DNA of 5,123 nt from Acidobacteriaceae bacterium (lineage in GTDB: Bacteria > Acidobacteriota > Terriglobia > Terriglobales > Acidobacteriaceae): NCBI GenBank assembly GCA_003166055.1, contig PMWR01000355.1, positions 7,844-12,966 of the forward strand, in the 5' to 3' direction. Below, in pieces: positions 1 to 5,123 of this stretch. Each line of letters starts with the position of its first letter. The first letter of the stretch is position 1. The position numbers and the translations under genes were made by a program. The notes under the pieces were generated by a model. The model saw only the letters and a list, made by a program, of their open reading frames with translations, ran no database searches and was not told the DNA's origin.

Positions 1-63
1 TCCAGCCACCAGGAGGCTGGCCGCGGAGACCAGCAGCAGCTGGCTCGTTTTGTTGAACTTCAT
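1..63 (-). CDS. N-terminus of an exported protein, probable propeller lipoprotein paralogue (partial)
   Basis: The reverse complement of the first 63 bases reads as 21 codons from an ATG at 63-61, with no stop before the window edge. The peptide begins MKFNKTSQLLLVSA and continues hydrophobic (ASLLVAG). This is a basic n-region followed by a Leu/Val/Ala-rich core, i.e. the start of a signal peptide; any lipobox Cys would lie beyond the edge. The leader resembles that of the downstream-reading propeller lipoprotein at 286-1656 (MKFTKFGKALLLSA), with the shared pattern MKF-x-K followed by a Leu-rich core. Both genes lie on the same strand, so a tandem paralogue is the simplest reading. A weak purine-rich ribosome-binding stretch (GAAAG) lies 6 nt upstream of the ATG. 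The function is inferred only from leader similarity and position, since the mature domain is not visible. Confidence 0.6.
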   Translation of the reverse strand, partial: MKFNKTSQLLLVSAASLLVAG

Positions 64-285
64 GCGCATCTTTCGTCAGCGGACCGGAACTCCGGTCCCG
101 AAAAAATCAAGTTTGGAATCGAACCCCAGGGCGCCCTCAAAAAGAGCCGCGCCCGGCATTCGGCTACGTTTGATGAAGAATCCACCCATTGAAGAAACCT
201 GGGATGGATTCCGGGGCGCGTGCATGGCGAGGAAGCCGGTTGGCCGGCACCCACCCCAGACACAAAGGTGCGGCACCCCGACCCA
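64..285. other. 222-bp spacer between two same-strand lipoprotein genes, with three small dyads
   Basis: No convincing gene is seen here. Read on the minus strand, starting at the stop of the propeller gene, there is first a weak hairpin at 267-277 (GGTG, loop CCG, CACC, plus two possible G-T pairs) followed by TTTGTGTCT. This is the only terminator-like element, and it is poor. Next comes a 5-bp stem with a 4-nt loop at 235-248 (GCCGG/CCGGC). Then a longer interrupted stem lies at 129-154 (GGGCGC/GCGCCC outside, CTC/GAG inside, five-base loop). Finally there is an 18-bp near-perfect dyad at 81-98, listed separately. The spacer is long enough for the left-hand gene to have its own promoter, but I could not find a -35/-10 pair worth calling. 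Confidence 0.5.
81..98. promoter_or_regulatory. 18-bp inverted repeat upstream of the left-edge gene
   Basis: GGACCGGA at 81-88 and TCCGGTCC at 91-98 are exact inverted repeats separated by AC. The dyad ends 17 bases before the ATG at 63-61 and is flanked on one side by a run of six A (101-106; T on the minus strand). The two-base centre suits a dimeric protein-binding site better than an RNA hairpin, although in the transcript it could fold with a four-base loop and lie just ahead of the ribosome-binding site. On the minus strand the T-run precedes the stem, so it is not a terminator for leftward transcription. The role is inferred; no known operator was recognised. Confidence 0.35.
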
Positions 286-1656
286 CTAGTTCGTACGTCC
301 GTCAACCAGGCACCATGTGGCCGGGCCCTGAAGCGCATAGGTGCTGGTCGAGCGCAAATTGGTGAGATCGCCTGAGTTCGGATCAACGGCGCGGCCGGTC
401 ACGCTGGAATCGTCGATGTCGGCCGAGTATACGAATTGGTCTGAAGGATCCTCGACCAGGCATTGCGGACCGGAGCCCGATCCAAACGGCTGGTCGGCGA
501 TGAAGTTGAGCTGGTAGGCAGGGCTGGTGGTGATGAAGTAGCCTGCCAACCCGCTGTTGGCGTTGGCGCCTGTGGTGTTATTTCCCTGGTTCGCCACGTA
601 GACGAACTTGCCCTTGGACTCGACCATCAAATAGATGGGGTTGGCGAGGGTGGGGTCATCGGGAACGATCCCGCCCGACTCGGCCTGCAACGCGCCGTTG
701 GAACCGACTGAGTAGGGAAGAATCTGGCTCTGGGCGGACTTGGAGGCGTTGTTAAAGTCGACAGTAATGGGTTCGTTGTCGAGCACGTAAATGATGCCAC
801 CGGCGTAGACGATCGCATTGCCCTGGCCGATGCCAAGCGGCTGCGCGGTGTTCTGGTTGATGGTCAACTGCCCGCTGGTGGAGTTGTAGGTGTAGGGAAA
901 TACCGAAGCGCCCCCAGTGTAAGGGTACGAGGTGGGAGGAGTTGATCCAAAGAGCGTAAGGAAGCTACCGCTTGCCTGGACGAAGTCGACCGGATTGGCC
1001 GGAACGGGGAAGTAGGGAAGCGCGGCGCCATTGGCCGCGGTCACCTGTGCGTTCACAATGAGTTGAAGGCGGCCGGTGGTCTGGTCGACTTTGAAGACCG
1101 TAACGTCGCCGCAGGTGGTGGTGGCGGCGCCGAGGGCCAGCGTGCAGGCATCTCCGGCGGCGGGAGCAGCGTTGACCGGGGAGTCGTGGTCAAGCACATA
1201 AATGAAACTCCCGGAGGAATCCGCGAGGATGCGGAAGGGGTTGATTCCCTGGCTGTAGAAAGTTTCCTGCGGGGTGAGGATGCCGTTGCCTCCCACCGCG
1301 AACTCGGTAATGTTGGAGCCAGTGCAGGGGTCGGCCAAAGTGCAGTCGCCGTTGCCCGCGGAGTTTACACCCCGGTTAAGTACATAAAGGAAGCGGCTGC
1401 CGGTGATGAGGATGGCACGGACCGGGTTGGCGCCGCCGGAACCTATTGGTAAGCCATGAATGGCTGTCAGCTTGCCCGTATTGTGATCGATGCTGAATCC
1501 GCTGATGATGCCGTTGCCGCCGGCCTGGGCGGTCACTGTGCCTGTCACATACAAATAACCGGTGGCATAACTCTCGATGCAAGACGTAACGCCGAGGATG
1601 ACGCCTGCAGAGAGGGCGCTCAGCAGGAGGGCCTTTCCGAATTTCGTAAACTTCAT
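286..1656 (-). CDS. Seven-bladed beta-propeller lipoprotein, lactonase-like family
   Basis: This is a complete 456-aa protein. The ATG at 1656-1654 is preceded by GAAGGA five bases upstream, which supports this start. Residues 1-26 form a lipoprotein signal: Lys-rich start, Leu-rich core, lipobox V23-T24-S25-C26. After the lipid Cys, seven blade units are visible. Aromatic/Val strands anchor them near residues 34-37 (YLYV), 90-93 (LYVL), 152-155 (IYVL), 231-236, 289-292 (IYVL), 352-355 (VYVA) and 408-411 (VYSA). Each is followed by a turn of the type x-G-x-L-T near 61, 125, 195, 262, 321, 382 and 429. This spacing and motif match the family that includes 6-phosphogluconolactonase and other YncE/lactonase propellers (PF10282-like). 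The lipid anchor argues against a cytosolic pentose-phosphate role, and the substrate is unknown. Six further cysteines form local pairs (105/111, 171/182, 399/449). The gene ends in TAG. The partial gene to its left is probably a paralogue. Confidence 0.85.
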   Translation of the reverse strand: MKFTKFGKALLLSALSAGVILGVTSCIESYATGYLYVTGTVTAQAGGNGIISGFSIDHNTGKLTAIHGLPIGSGGANPVRAILITGSRFLYVLNRGVNSAGNGDCTLADPCTGSNITEFAVGGNGILTPQETFYSQGINPFRILADSSGSFIYVLDHDSPVNAAPAAGDACTLALGAATTTCGDVTVFKVDQTTGRLQLIVNAQVTAANGAALPYFPVPANPVDFVQASGSFLTLFGSTPPTSYPYTGGASVFPYTYNSTSGQLTINQNTAQPLGIGQGNAIVYAGGIIYVLDNEPITVDFNNASKSAQSQILPYSVGSNGALQAESGGIVPDDPTLANPIYLMVESKGKFVYVANQGNNTTGANANSGLAGYFITTSPAYQLNFIADQPFGSGSGPQCLVEDPSDQFVYSADIDDSSVTGRAVDPNSGDLTNLRSTSTYALQGPATWCLVDGRTN

Positions 1657-2108
1657 GCGATTCCTTCATCCTGGTCAGGCGTGCGCCGCCAAGTTTGCTA
1701 GTTCCACAGCAGAGCTGGGTTGGGACGGGTCCCTGATGCATTGTAAAAGGCCAGGGCAGGTTGTGCCTAGTTCAAGCAGGAGACTAAGAACATCATACTG
1801 TTCCCAGGGCCACATGGCCGGGGGCGCGGTCCAATTCGAAGTCCGAGCCTTCCGATTGCGATTCTGGCGCGGTTGCCGTTTGGACGGCTGAAGAGCCAGA
1901 AACGTCAACGAGTTGAAGGTGCAAACATTCAAGATGGAGGATGCATGAAAAATCCCGATCCTTATACGAGTACCTATGTTTACCCTACCACCCCGGCATG
2001 CGCGGGCCGCGTTGCCCTGTGAGGCAGGGATTGCCTTCAAACACCGTGAACCGGGCGTGAGTGGCGGAGCCATGTCCGCACAGAATCATGGCTCCGCAGC
2101 GGGTTGAG
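1657..2108. other. 452-bp gene-free stretch: leader/promoter region of the propeller gene and 3' region of the M13 gene
   Basis: No open frame here resembles a protein family. The right part (about 2010-2100) holds hairpins that follow the M13 stop: a strong one at 2064-2097 (listed separately) and a 5-bp stem CCCTG/CAGGG at 2015-2029. The left part must carry the propeller gene's promoter if that gene is transcribed separately. On the minus strand two -10-like hexamers are seen, TATGAT at 1797-1792 and TACAAT at 1745-1740, but neither has a good -35 at 16-18 bases. A near-palindrome GGCCACATGGCC at 1808-1819 lies where the -35 to spacer region of the TATGAT candidate would be. The promoter assignment is therefore only suggestive, and a long 5' leader of about 80-135 nt is implied if either hexamer is used. 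Confidence 0.4.
2064..2097 (-). terminator. Strong hairpin just after the M13 peptidase stop (terminator or mRNA 3'-end stem)
   Basis: GCGGAGCCATG at 2064-2074 and CATGGCTCCGC at 2087-2097 are perfect 11-bp inverted repeats with a 12-base loop. On the minus strand the stem begins 11 bases after the TAG of the peptidase gene, the usual place for a terminator or stabilising stem. No T-run follows on the minus strand (the next bases are CACTCACGCC), so it is not a canonical intrinsic terminator. It could protect the mRNA 3' end, act as a U-tract-less terminator, or belong to a dispersed palindromic repeat. Confidence 0.4.
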
Positions 2109-4193
2109 CTACCAAACGCGGCAGGAGTTTACCGGGTACATGGGCTGACCTTTCGTGCAGCCGAAGGCCTTGCCGAATTCGCCGAAATTTTGCACGGCGC
2201 CGTTGGCGCGCCATTGGCCGGGCGAGTGGGGATCAGTGAGCGCGGCCTGGCGAGCCGACTGCTCGGTCTGATTCTGGCACCACACCTGGGCGAAGCTGAT
2301 GAAGTAACGCTGCGCCTCAGTGTATCCTTCGATCTTGTCTTCGATGGATTTGTGCTCTTCCGCCAGCGTATCCAGCAGGGCCATGTAGGCGATGCGCAGG
2401 CCGCCGTTGTCGGCGGTGTTCTCGCCCAGGGTGAGCTTGCCATTCAGGTGTTGCGCCGGGGTATCGCCATGAGCCGGAGCGGCCTCAAAGCCGCTGTATT
2501 CGGCCACTTCGCAGTCGGTGCGTTCGGTGAAGGCCTTGCGGTCTTCTGGTGTCTGCCACTCGCGCAGGTTGCCTTTGCCGTCGTACTTCGAGCCTTCGTC
2601 GTCAAAGCCGTGCGTCATTTCGTGGCCGATGACCACGCCAATGCCGCCGAAGTTCACCGCCGGATCGACCGTGAAATCGAAGAACGGGGGCTGCAGAATG
2701 CCGGCGGGAAAGTTGATGTCGTTGAAAGAGGGATTGTAGTAGGCGTTGACGGTAGGCGGCGTCATGCCCCACTCCTTCTCGTCCACCGGCTTGCCCAGTT
2801 TGTTGAGGTTGTAGTCGCGCTGGAAGACAGCATCGCGCTGGAGGTCGCCGATCAGGTCGTCGCGCTTGACTTTGAGCGCAGAGTAGTCTCGCCACTTCTC
2901 CGGGTAGCCGATCTTGTTGCGGATCATGGCCAGCTTTTCTTCGGCTGCGGCCTTGGTTGCGTCGGTCATCCAGGGGAGGGTCTTGATGTCGTCTCCCAAC
3001 GACTTCTCAAGGGCGAGGACCAGGTGATCCATGCTCTGTTTGGCGGCGGGCGGGAAGTGCAGCTTGACCCAGTCCTGACCTACGGCTTCGCCGAGGGCGC
3101 GGTCGGTCATGCTGGTGCACTGCTTCCATCGCGGCGTGGGCTCCTTCTGTCCGGCAAGAACCATGCCGAAGAAGGCGAAGTTTTCGTCGTAGAAGGCCTT
3201 GGGCAGGTTGGATGCCTCGGCGTGCAGCGTATGCCAGCGGAAGTAGGACTTCCATGCATCAACGGGCTCTGAGGAGATGAGACCGTCGACAGCCTTGAAG
3301 AAGTCGGGCGTGGCCACGTTGAGGGTGTCGAAAGGGCGCACCTTCACGTCTTTGAAGTAGACGCTGAAGTCGAAGTCAGGGGCCAGCTTCTGGAGGTCGA
3401 CCAGCGTGTAGATGTGGTAGCGGTTTTCCGGCTCGCGCATGTCGGTGCGGCTGGTTGAGGCTTTGGCGAGCGCCGTCTCGATTTCCATGACCGCGGCGGC
3501 TTCTTTGGCGGCCTGGTCGGGCGTATCGCCAGCGAGCGTGAACATTTTGGTCACATGCTCGACGTACTGTTTGCGGATGCCCTGGAACCGCTTGCTGTCG
3601 ACAATGTAGTAGTCGCGATCGGGCAGCGAGAGGCCGGCCTGTCCGAGCTCCGCAATCTGCTTGGAGGAGTCTTTCTCGTCCTGACCGACGCCAAAGCGGA
3701 ACAGCGGCGCGGCACCGCCCTCGGCCTCGAGCTCGCCCATCAGCTTGCCCAGATTGTGCGCATCCTTCAGATCGGCGATGCGCTTGAGTTCAGGCTCGAT
3801 GGGCGTAATGCTTTTCTGTTCAATGAGGTCAGTATTCATGCAGGCGGCATAGTAGTCGCCATACTTCTTTTCCAGCGGGGATTTGGGGCTGGTGGCGGCG
3901 GCGTCCAGTTCCTGCCACAGCAGGTAACGATTGCGCTCGCCGAGCAGCGAGAAAGACCGCGCCCAGCGCACCTGGTCTGGGGGAACCGCGTTTTCCTTGA
4001 TCCAGTTGCCGCAGGCGTAGTGGTAAAAGTCGGTGCAGGGATCGACGGACTTGTCGATGGCGGAAAGGTCGAAGCTCTTGATGGATTGCGGCGGAGCGGG
4101 TTTGGATGCGTCGGCCTGCGGAGCTGCGGGCGCCTGCGCAAATGCGCTAGCGGCTGCCAGCAACAAGATGGAAGCGAAGCGAATACATTTCAT
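2109..4193 (-). CDS. Secreted M13 (neprilysin/endothelin-converting-enzyme-like) zinc metallopeptidase
   Basis: This complete 694-aa protein is within the usual 670-770 aa family range. It should cleave oligopeptides on the amino side of hydrophobic residues, outside the cytoplasm. Residues 1-19 are a signal peptide (KCIR, then a Leu/Ala core) with probable cleavage after A17-F18-A19; C3 is not in a lipobox. The M13 N-terminal domain spans about 51-430, opening with the conserved DPCTDFYHYACGNW (51-64). The catalytic domain spans about 483-694. Visible motifs are NAYY (483-486, substrate backbone binding), HEMTH (524-528; zinc ligands H524 and H528, catalytic E525), E591-N-T-A-D595 (third zinc ligand and supporting Asp), H656 and R662 (equivalent to neprilysin H711 and R717), and the terminal CRVW. 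All key residues are present, so it should be active. The ATG at 4193-4191 follows a weak purine-rich stretch (AAAGAGA, about 8 nt away). It is divergent from the amidohydrolase gene at 4432. Confidence 0.96.
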   Translation of the reverse strand: MKCIRFASILLLAAASAFAQAPAAPQADASKPAPPQSIKSFDLSAIDKSVDPCTDFYHYACGNWIKENAVPPDQVRWARSFSLLGERNRYLLWQELDAAATSPKSPLEKKYGDYYAACMNTDLIEQKSITPIEPELKRIADLKDAHNLGKLMGELEAEGGAAPLFRFGVGQDEKDSSKQIAELGQAGLSLPDRDYYIVDSKRFQGIRKQYVEHVTKMFTLAGDTPDQAAKEAAAVMEIETALAKASTSRTDMREPENRYHIYTLVDLQKLAPDFDFSVYFKDVKVRPFDTLNVATPDFFKAVDGLISSEPVDAWKSYFRWHTLHAEASNLPKAFYDENFAFFGMVLAGQKEPTPRWKQCTSMTDRALGEAVGQDWVKLHFPPAAKQSMDHLVLALEKSLGDDIKTLPWMTDATKAAAEEKLAMIRNKIGYPEKWRDYSALKVKRDDLIGDLQRDAVFQRDYNLNKLGKPVDEKEWGMTPPTVNAYYNPSFNDINFPAGILQPPFFDFTVDPAVNFGGIGVVIGHEMTHGFDDEGSKYDGKGNLREWQTPEDRKAFTERTDCEVAEYSGFEAAPAHGDTPAQHLNGKLTLGENTADNGGLRIAYMALLDTLAEEHKSIEDKIEGYTEAQRYFISFAQVWCQNQTEQSARQAALTDPHSPGQWRANGAVQNFGEFGKAFGCTKGQPMYPVNSCRVW

Positions 4194-4394
4194 CGAAATG
4201 TCTCTTTTCTTTTGGAATCATCAGGCGTGTCGCTCGCGGAGATAGAACGCCCAGGTGGAAGACAGGAATTTGAGCACACCGGGAAACCGGCACGGTGATT
4301 CGATTAGGAGCCTATCACGCAGACGACGAGGCACGGAAGAAAGACGCAGCCCGAGCCCGGGAGTAGAAGAGCAGCGACTGCGCCCCGGCTGGTT

Positions 4395-4403
4395 TGCTAC
4401 ACT
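4395..4403 (+). promoter_or_regulatory. Candidate extended -10 promoter for the amidohydrolase gene
   Basis: TGC-TACACT at 4395-4403 fits an extended -10 element (TGn followed by a TATAAT-like hexamer). Transcription would start near 4410, leaving a leader of about 20 nt that includes the ribosome-binding site. The bases 17 upstream (CGACTG, 4375-4380) are a poor -35, which is tolerable with an extended -10. This is assigned by eye only. Confidence 0.45.
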
Positions 4404-4419
4404 CCGGTTCAACATCCCT

Positions 4420-4424
4420 GGAGG
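4420..4424 (+). promoter_or_regulatory. Ribosome-binding site GGAGG that fixes the amidohydrolase start
   Basis: GGAGG ends seven bases before the ATG at 4432. It is the strongest Shine-Dalgarno match in the window, and it selects the ATG that gives a complete signal peptide. Confidence 0.75.
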
Positions 4425-4431
4425 CGTAGGC

Positions 4432-5123
4432 ATGATCCTGCATCGCAAACTTGCAATTGCCCTGTCCCTGGCAATCGGCACGGCTTTCCTCTCAGCACAA
4501 CCGGCAGTGAAGCCGGAATCGAAGCGGACCCTGGTGCGCGCCGGGCACTTGCTCGACGTGAAGACCGGGAAACTGCTCGACGGACAGACGATCGTGGTGG
4601 TGGGCGACACGATCCAGGCGATCGCACCGACTGCTTCAGTGCCCGCAATGCCGGGCGACAAGGTGGTTGATCTGGGCGGATTGACGGTGCTGCCGGGTCT
4701 GATCGACGTGCATACGCACCTGACCATGAATACGGACTTCGATCCATATCATGAGGTCACGTCCACCGACGCCAAGGAAGCCATCAACGGAGTCGTCAAC
4801 GCCCGCACTACGCTAATGGCCGGCATTACCACCGTGCGCAACGTGGGAGCCTATGGATTTACCGACGTGGACCTGCGCGACGCAATCAACTCCGGTCAGA
4901 TTCCCGGGCCGCACATGCAGGTGAGCGGGCCGCTGCTGGGCATTACCGGCGGCCACTGCGACGACAACCTGCTGCCGATCAAATATCACGCGGTGGGCGA
5001 CGGCGTGGCCGACGGCATTGCAGCCGTGCAGCACAAGGTGAGGGAGAACATCAAGTATGGAGCCGACCTCATCAAGATTTGCGCAACCGGCGGCGTGCTC
5101 TCAAAGGGCGACGATCCGCAGGC
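4432..5123 (+). CDS. Secreted metal-dependent amidohydrolase, COG1228 / prolidase-like (partial, 3' end missing)
   Basis: 230 codons are visible without a stop, and the gene runs off the right edge; family members are usually about 400-450 aa, so roughly half is seen. Residues 1-22 form a signal peptide (MILHRKLAIALSL..., probable cleavage after FLSA), placing the enzyme in the periplasm. Residues about 33-85 are the N-terminal composite beta-domain (LVRAGHLLD, LLDGQTIVVVGDTI, VVDLGGLTVLPGLID). The TIM-barrel starts with the metal-binding H94-T-H96 in PGLIDVHTHL. It continues with GITTVRNVG (131-139), GPLLGITGGH (167-175) and GADLIKICATGG (210-221), in which K215 is the likely carboxylated, metal-bridging lysine. 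The remaining metal-binding His and Asp residues lie beyond the edge. The motif set matches the binuclear amidohydrolases related to imidazolonepropionase and Xaa-Pro/Xaa-Arg dipeptidases (cd01299-like). The signal peptide favours peptide or amide hydrolysis over histidine catabolism; the exact substrate cannot be told. Confidence 0.9.
   Translation, partial: MILHRKLAIALSLAIGTAFLSAQPAVKPESKRTLVRAGHLLDVKTGKLLDGQTIVVVGDTIQAIAPTASVPAMPGDKVVDLGGLTVLPGLIDVHTHLTMNTDFDPYHEVTSTDAKEAINGVVNARTTLMAGITTVRNVGAYGFTDVDLRDAINSGQIPGPHMQVSGPLLGITGGHCDDNLLPIKYHAVGDGVADGIAAVQHKVRENIKYGADLIKICATGGVLSKGDDPQ

Larger units (their letters stand above)
4194..4431. promoter_or_regulatory. 238-bp divergent promoter region between the M13 peptidase and the amidohydrolase
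   Basis: The two genes diverge from this spacer, so it should carry both promoters. A good plus-strand candidate lies at 4395-4403 (listed separately). On the minus strand no convincing -35/-10 pair was found for the peptidase; TATCTC near 4240 is the only weak -10-like hexamer in a reasonable place. A small stem CCGG-GAAA-CCGG at 4279-4290 would form a GNRA-type tetraloop in a plus-strand RNA, but it is only 4 bp and lies upstream of the plus-strand promoter candidate, so it is probably incidental. No open frame of interest is present. Confidence 0.5.

Noticed and set aside
113..128. tRNA T-arm-like string GGTTCGATTCC on the minus strand.
   Set aside because: Only two base pairs of the T-stem can form around the loop, and no acceptor, D or anticodon arm is found at the expected distances.
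1675..2073. 132-codon minus-strand open frame across the long spacer.
   Set aside because: Its composition looks random, with no family resemblance, and it starts inside the strong hairpin after the peptidase stop. An overlapping plus-strand frame is equally open.
2061..3272. 403-codon open frame on the plus strand.
   Set aside because: It lies almost entirely antisense to the M13 peptidase, whose motifs are all intact. Its protein matches no family I know and is Val/Gly/Arg-rich, as expected for a shadow of a high-GC gene.
4279..4290. CCGG-GAAA-CCGG mini-hairpin with a GNRA-type loop.
   Set aside because: A 4-bp stem is expected by chance in GC-rich DNA, and it lies upstream of the likely transcription start of the plus-strand gene.
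3555..4298. 247-codon open frame on the plus strand.
   Set aside because: It is antisense to the N-terminal half of the same peptidase. It has no recognisable domain and no good ribosome-binding site, and it runs into the divergent promoter region.
4221..4747. 168-codon minus-strand open frame opposite the amidohydrolase start.
   Set aside because: It is Arg/Ser/Pro-rich and antisense to the clear signal peptide and HxH region of the amidohydrolase; it is a shadow frame.

Overview
The window looks like a piece of an Acidobacteriota chromosome, most likely class Terriglobia (soil acidobacteria). The reasons are moderately high G+C (about 60% by eye), tandem Lys-Phe-leadered lipoproteins of the seven-bladed lactonase-like propeller type, a secreted neprilysin-family (M13) peptidase, and a secreted COG1228-type amidohydrolase. 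All three families are typically abundant in that group. The assignment rests on recalled family content, not on a search.

Layout. Positions 1-63 (minus) hold the first 21 codons of a gene that runs off the left edge; its leader resembles that of the next gene, so it is probably a tandem paralogue. A 222-bp spacer with three small dyads follows. Positions 286-1656 (minus) encode a 456-aa lipoprotein that reads as a complete seven-bladed beta-propeller. A 452-bp stretch (1657-2108) has no convincing gene; it holds the promoter/leader region of the lipoprotein gene and a strong 11-bp hairpin just after the stop of the next gene. Positions 2109-4193 (minus) encode a complete 694-aa M13 metallopeptidase with every catalytic motif intact. 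A 238-bp divergent promoter region (4194-4431) separates it from a plus-strand amidohydrolase gene (4432 to beyond the right edge), of which 230 codons are visible.

How the genes fit together. Every product carries an export signal: lipobox or signal peptide. The region therefore encodes cell-envelope or periplasmic proteins. The divergent pair (M13 endopeptidase and a metal-dependent hydrolase related to prolidase-like enzymes) could act in sequence on peptides taken from the environment, but this is inference from family and position only. The propeller lipoproteins have no assigned substrate.

I found no mobile element, CRISPR array, RNA gene or obviously new system. The long plus-strand open frames at 2061-3272 and 3555-4298 are shadows of the M13 gene. 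The observations most worth a second look are the dyads, the spacer at 1657-2108, and the paired cysteines and blade closure of the propeller lipoprotein.
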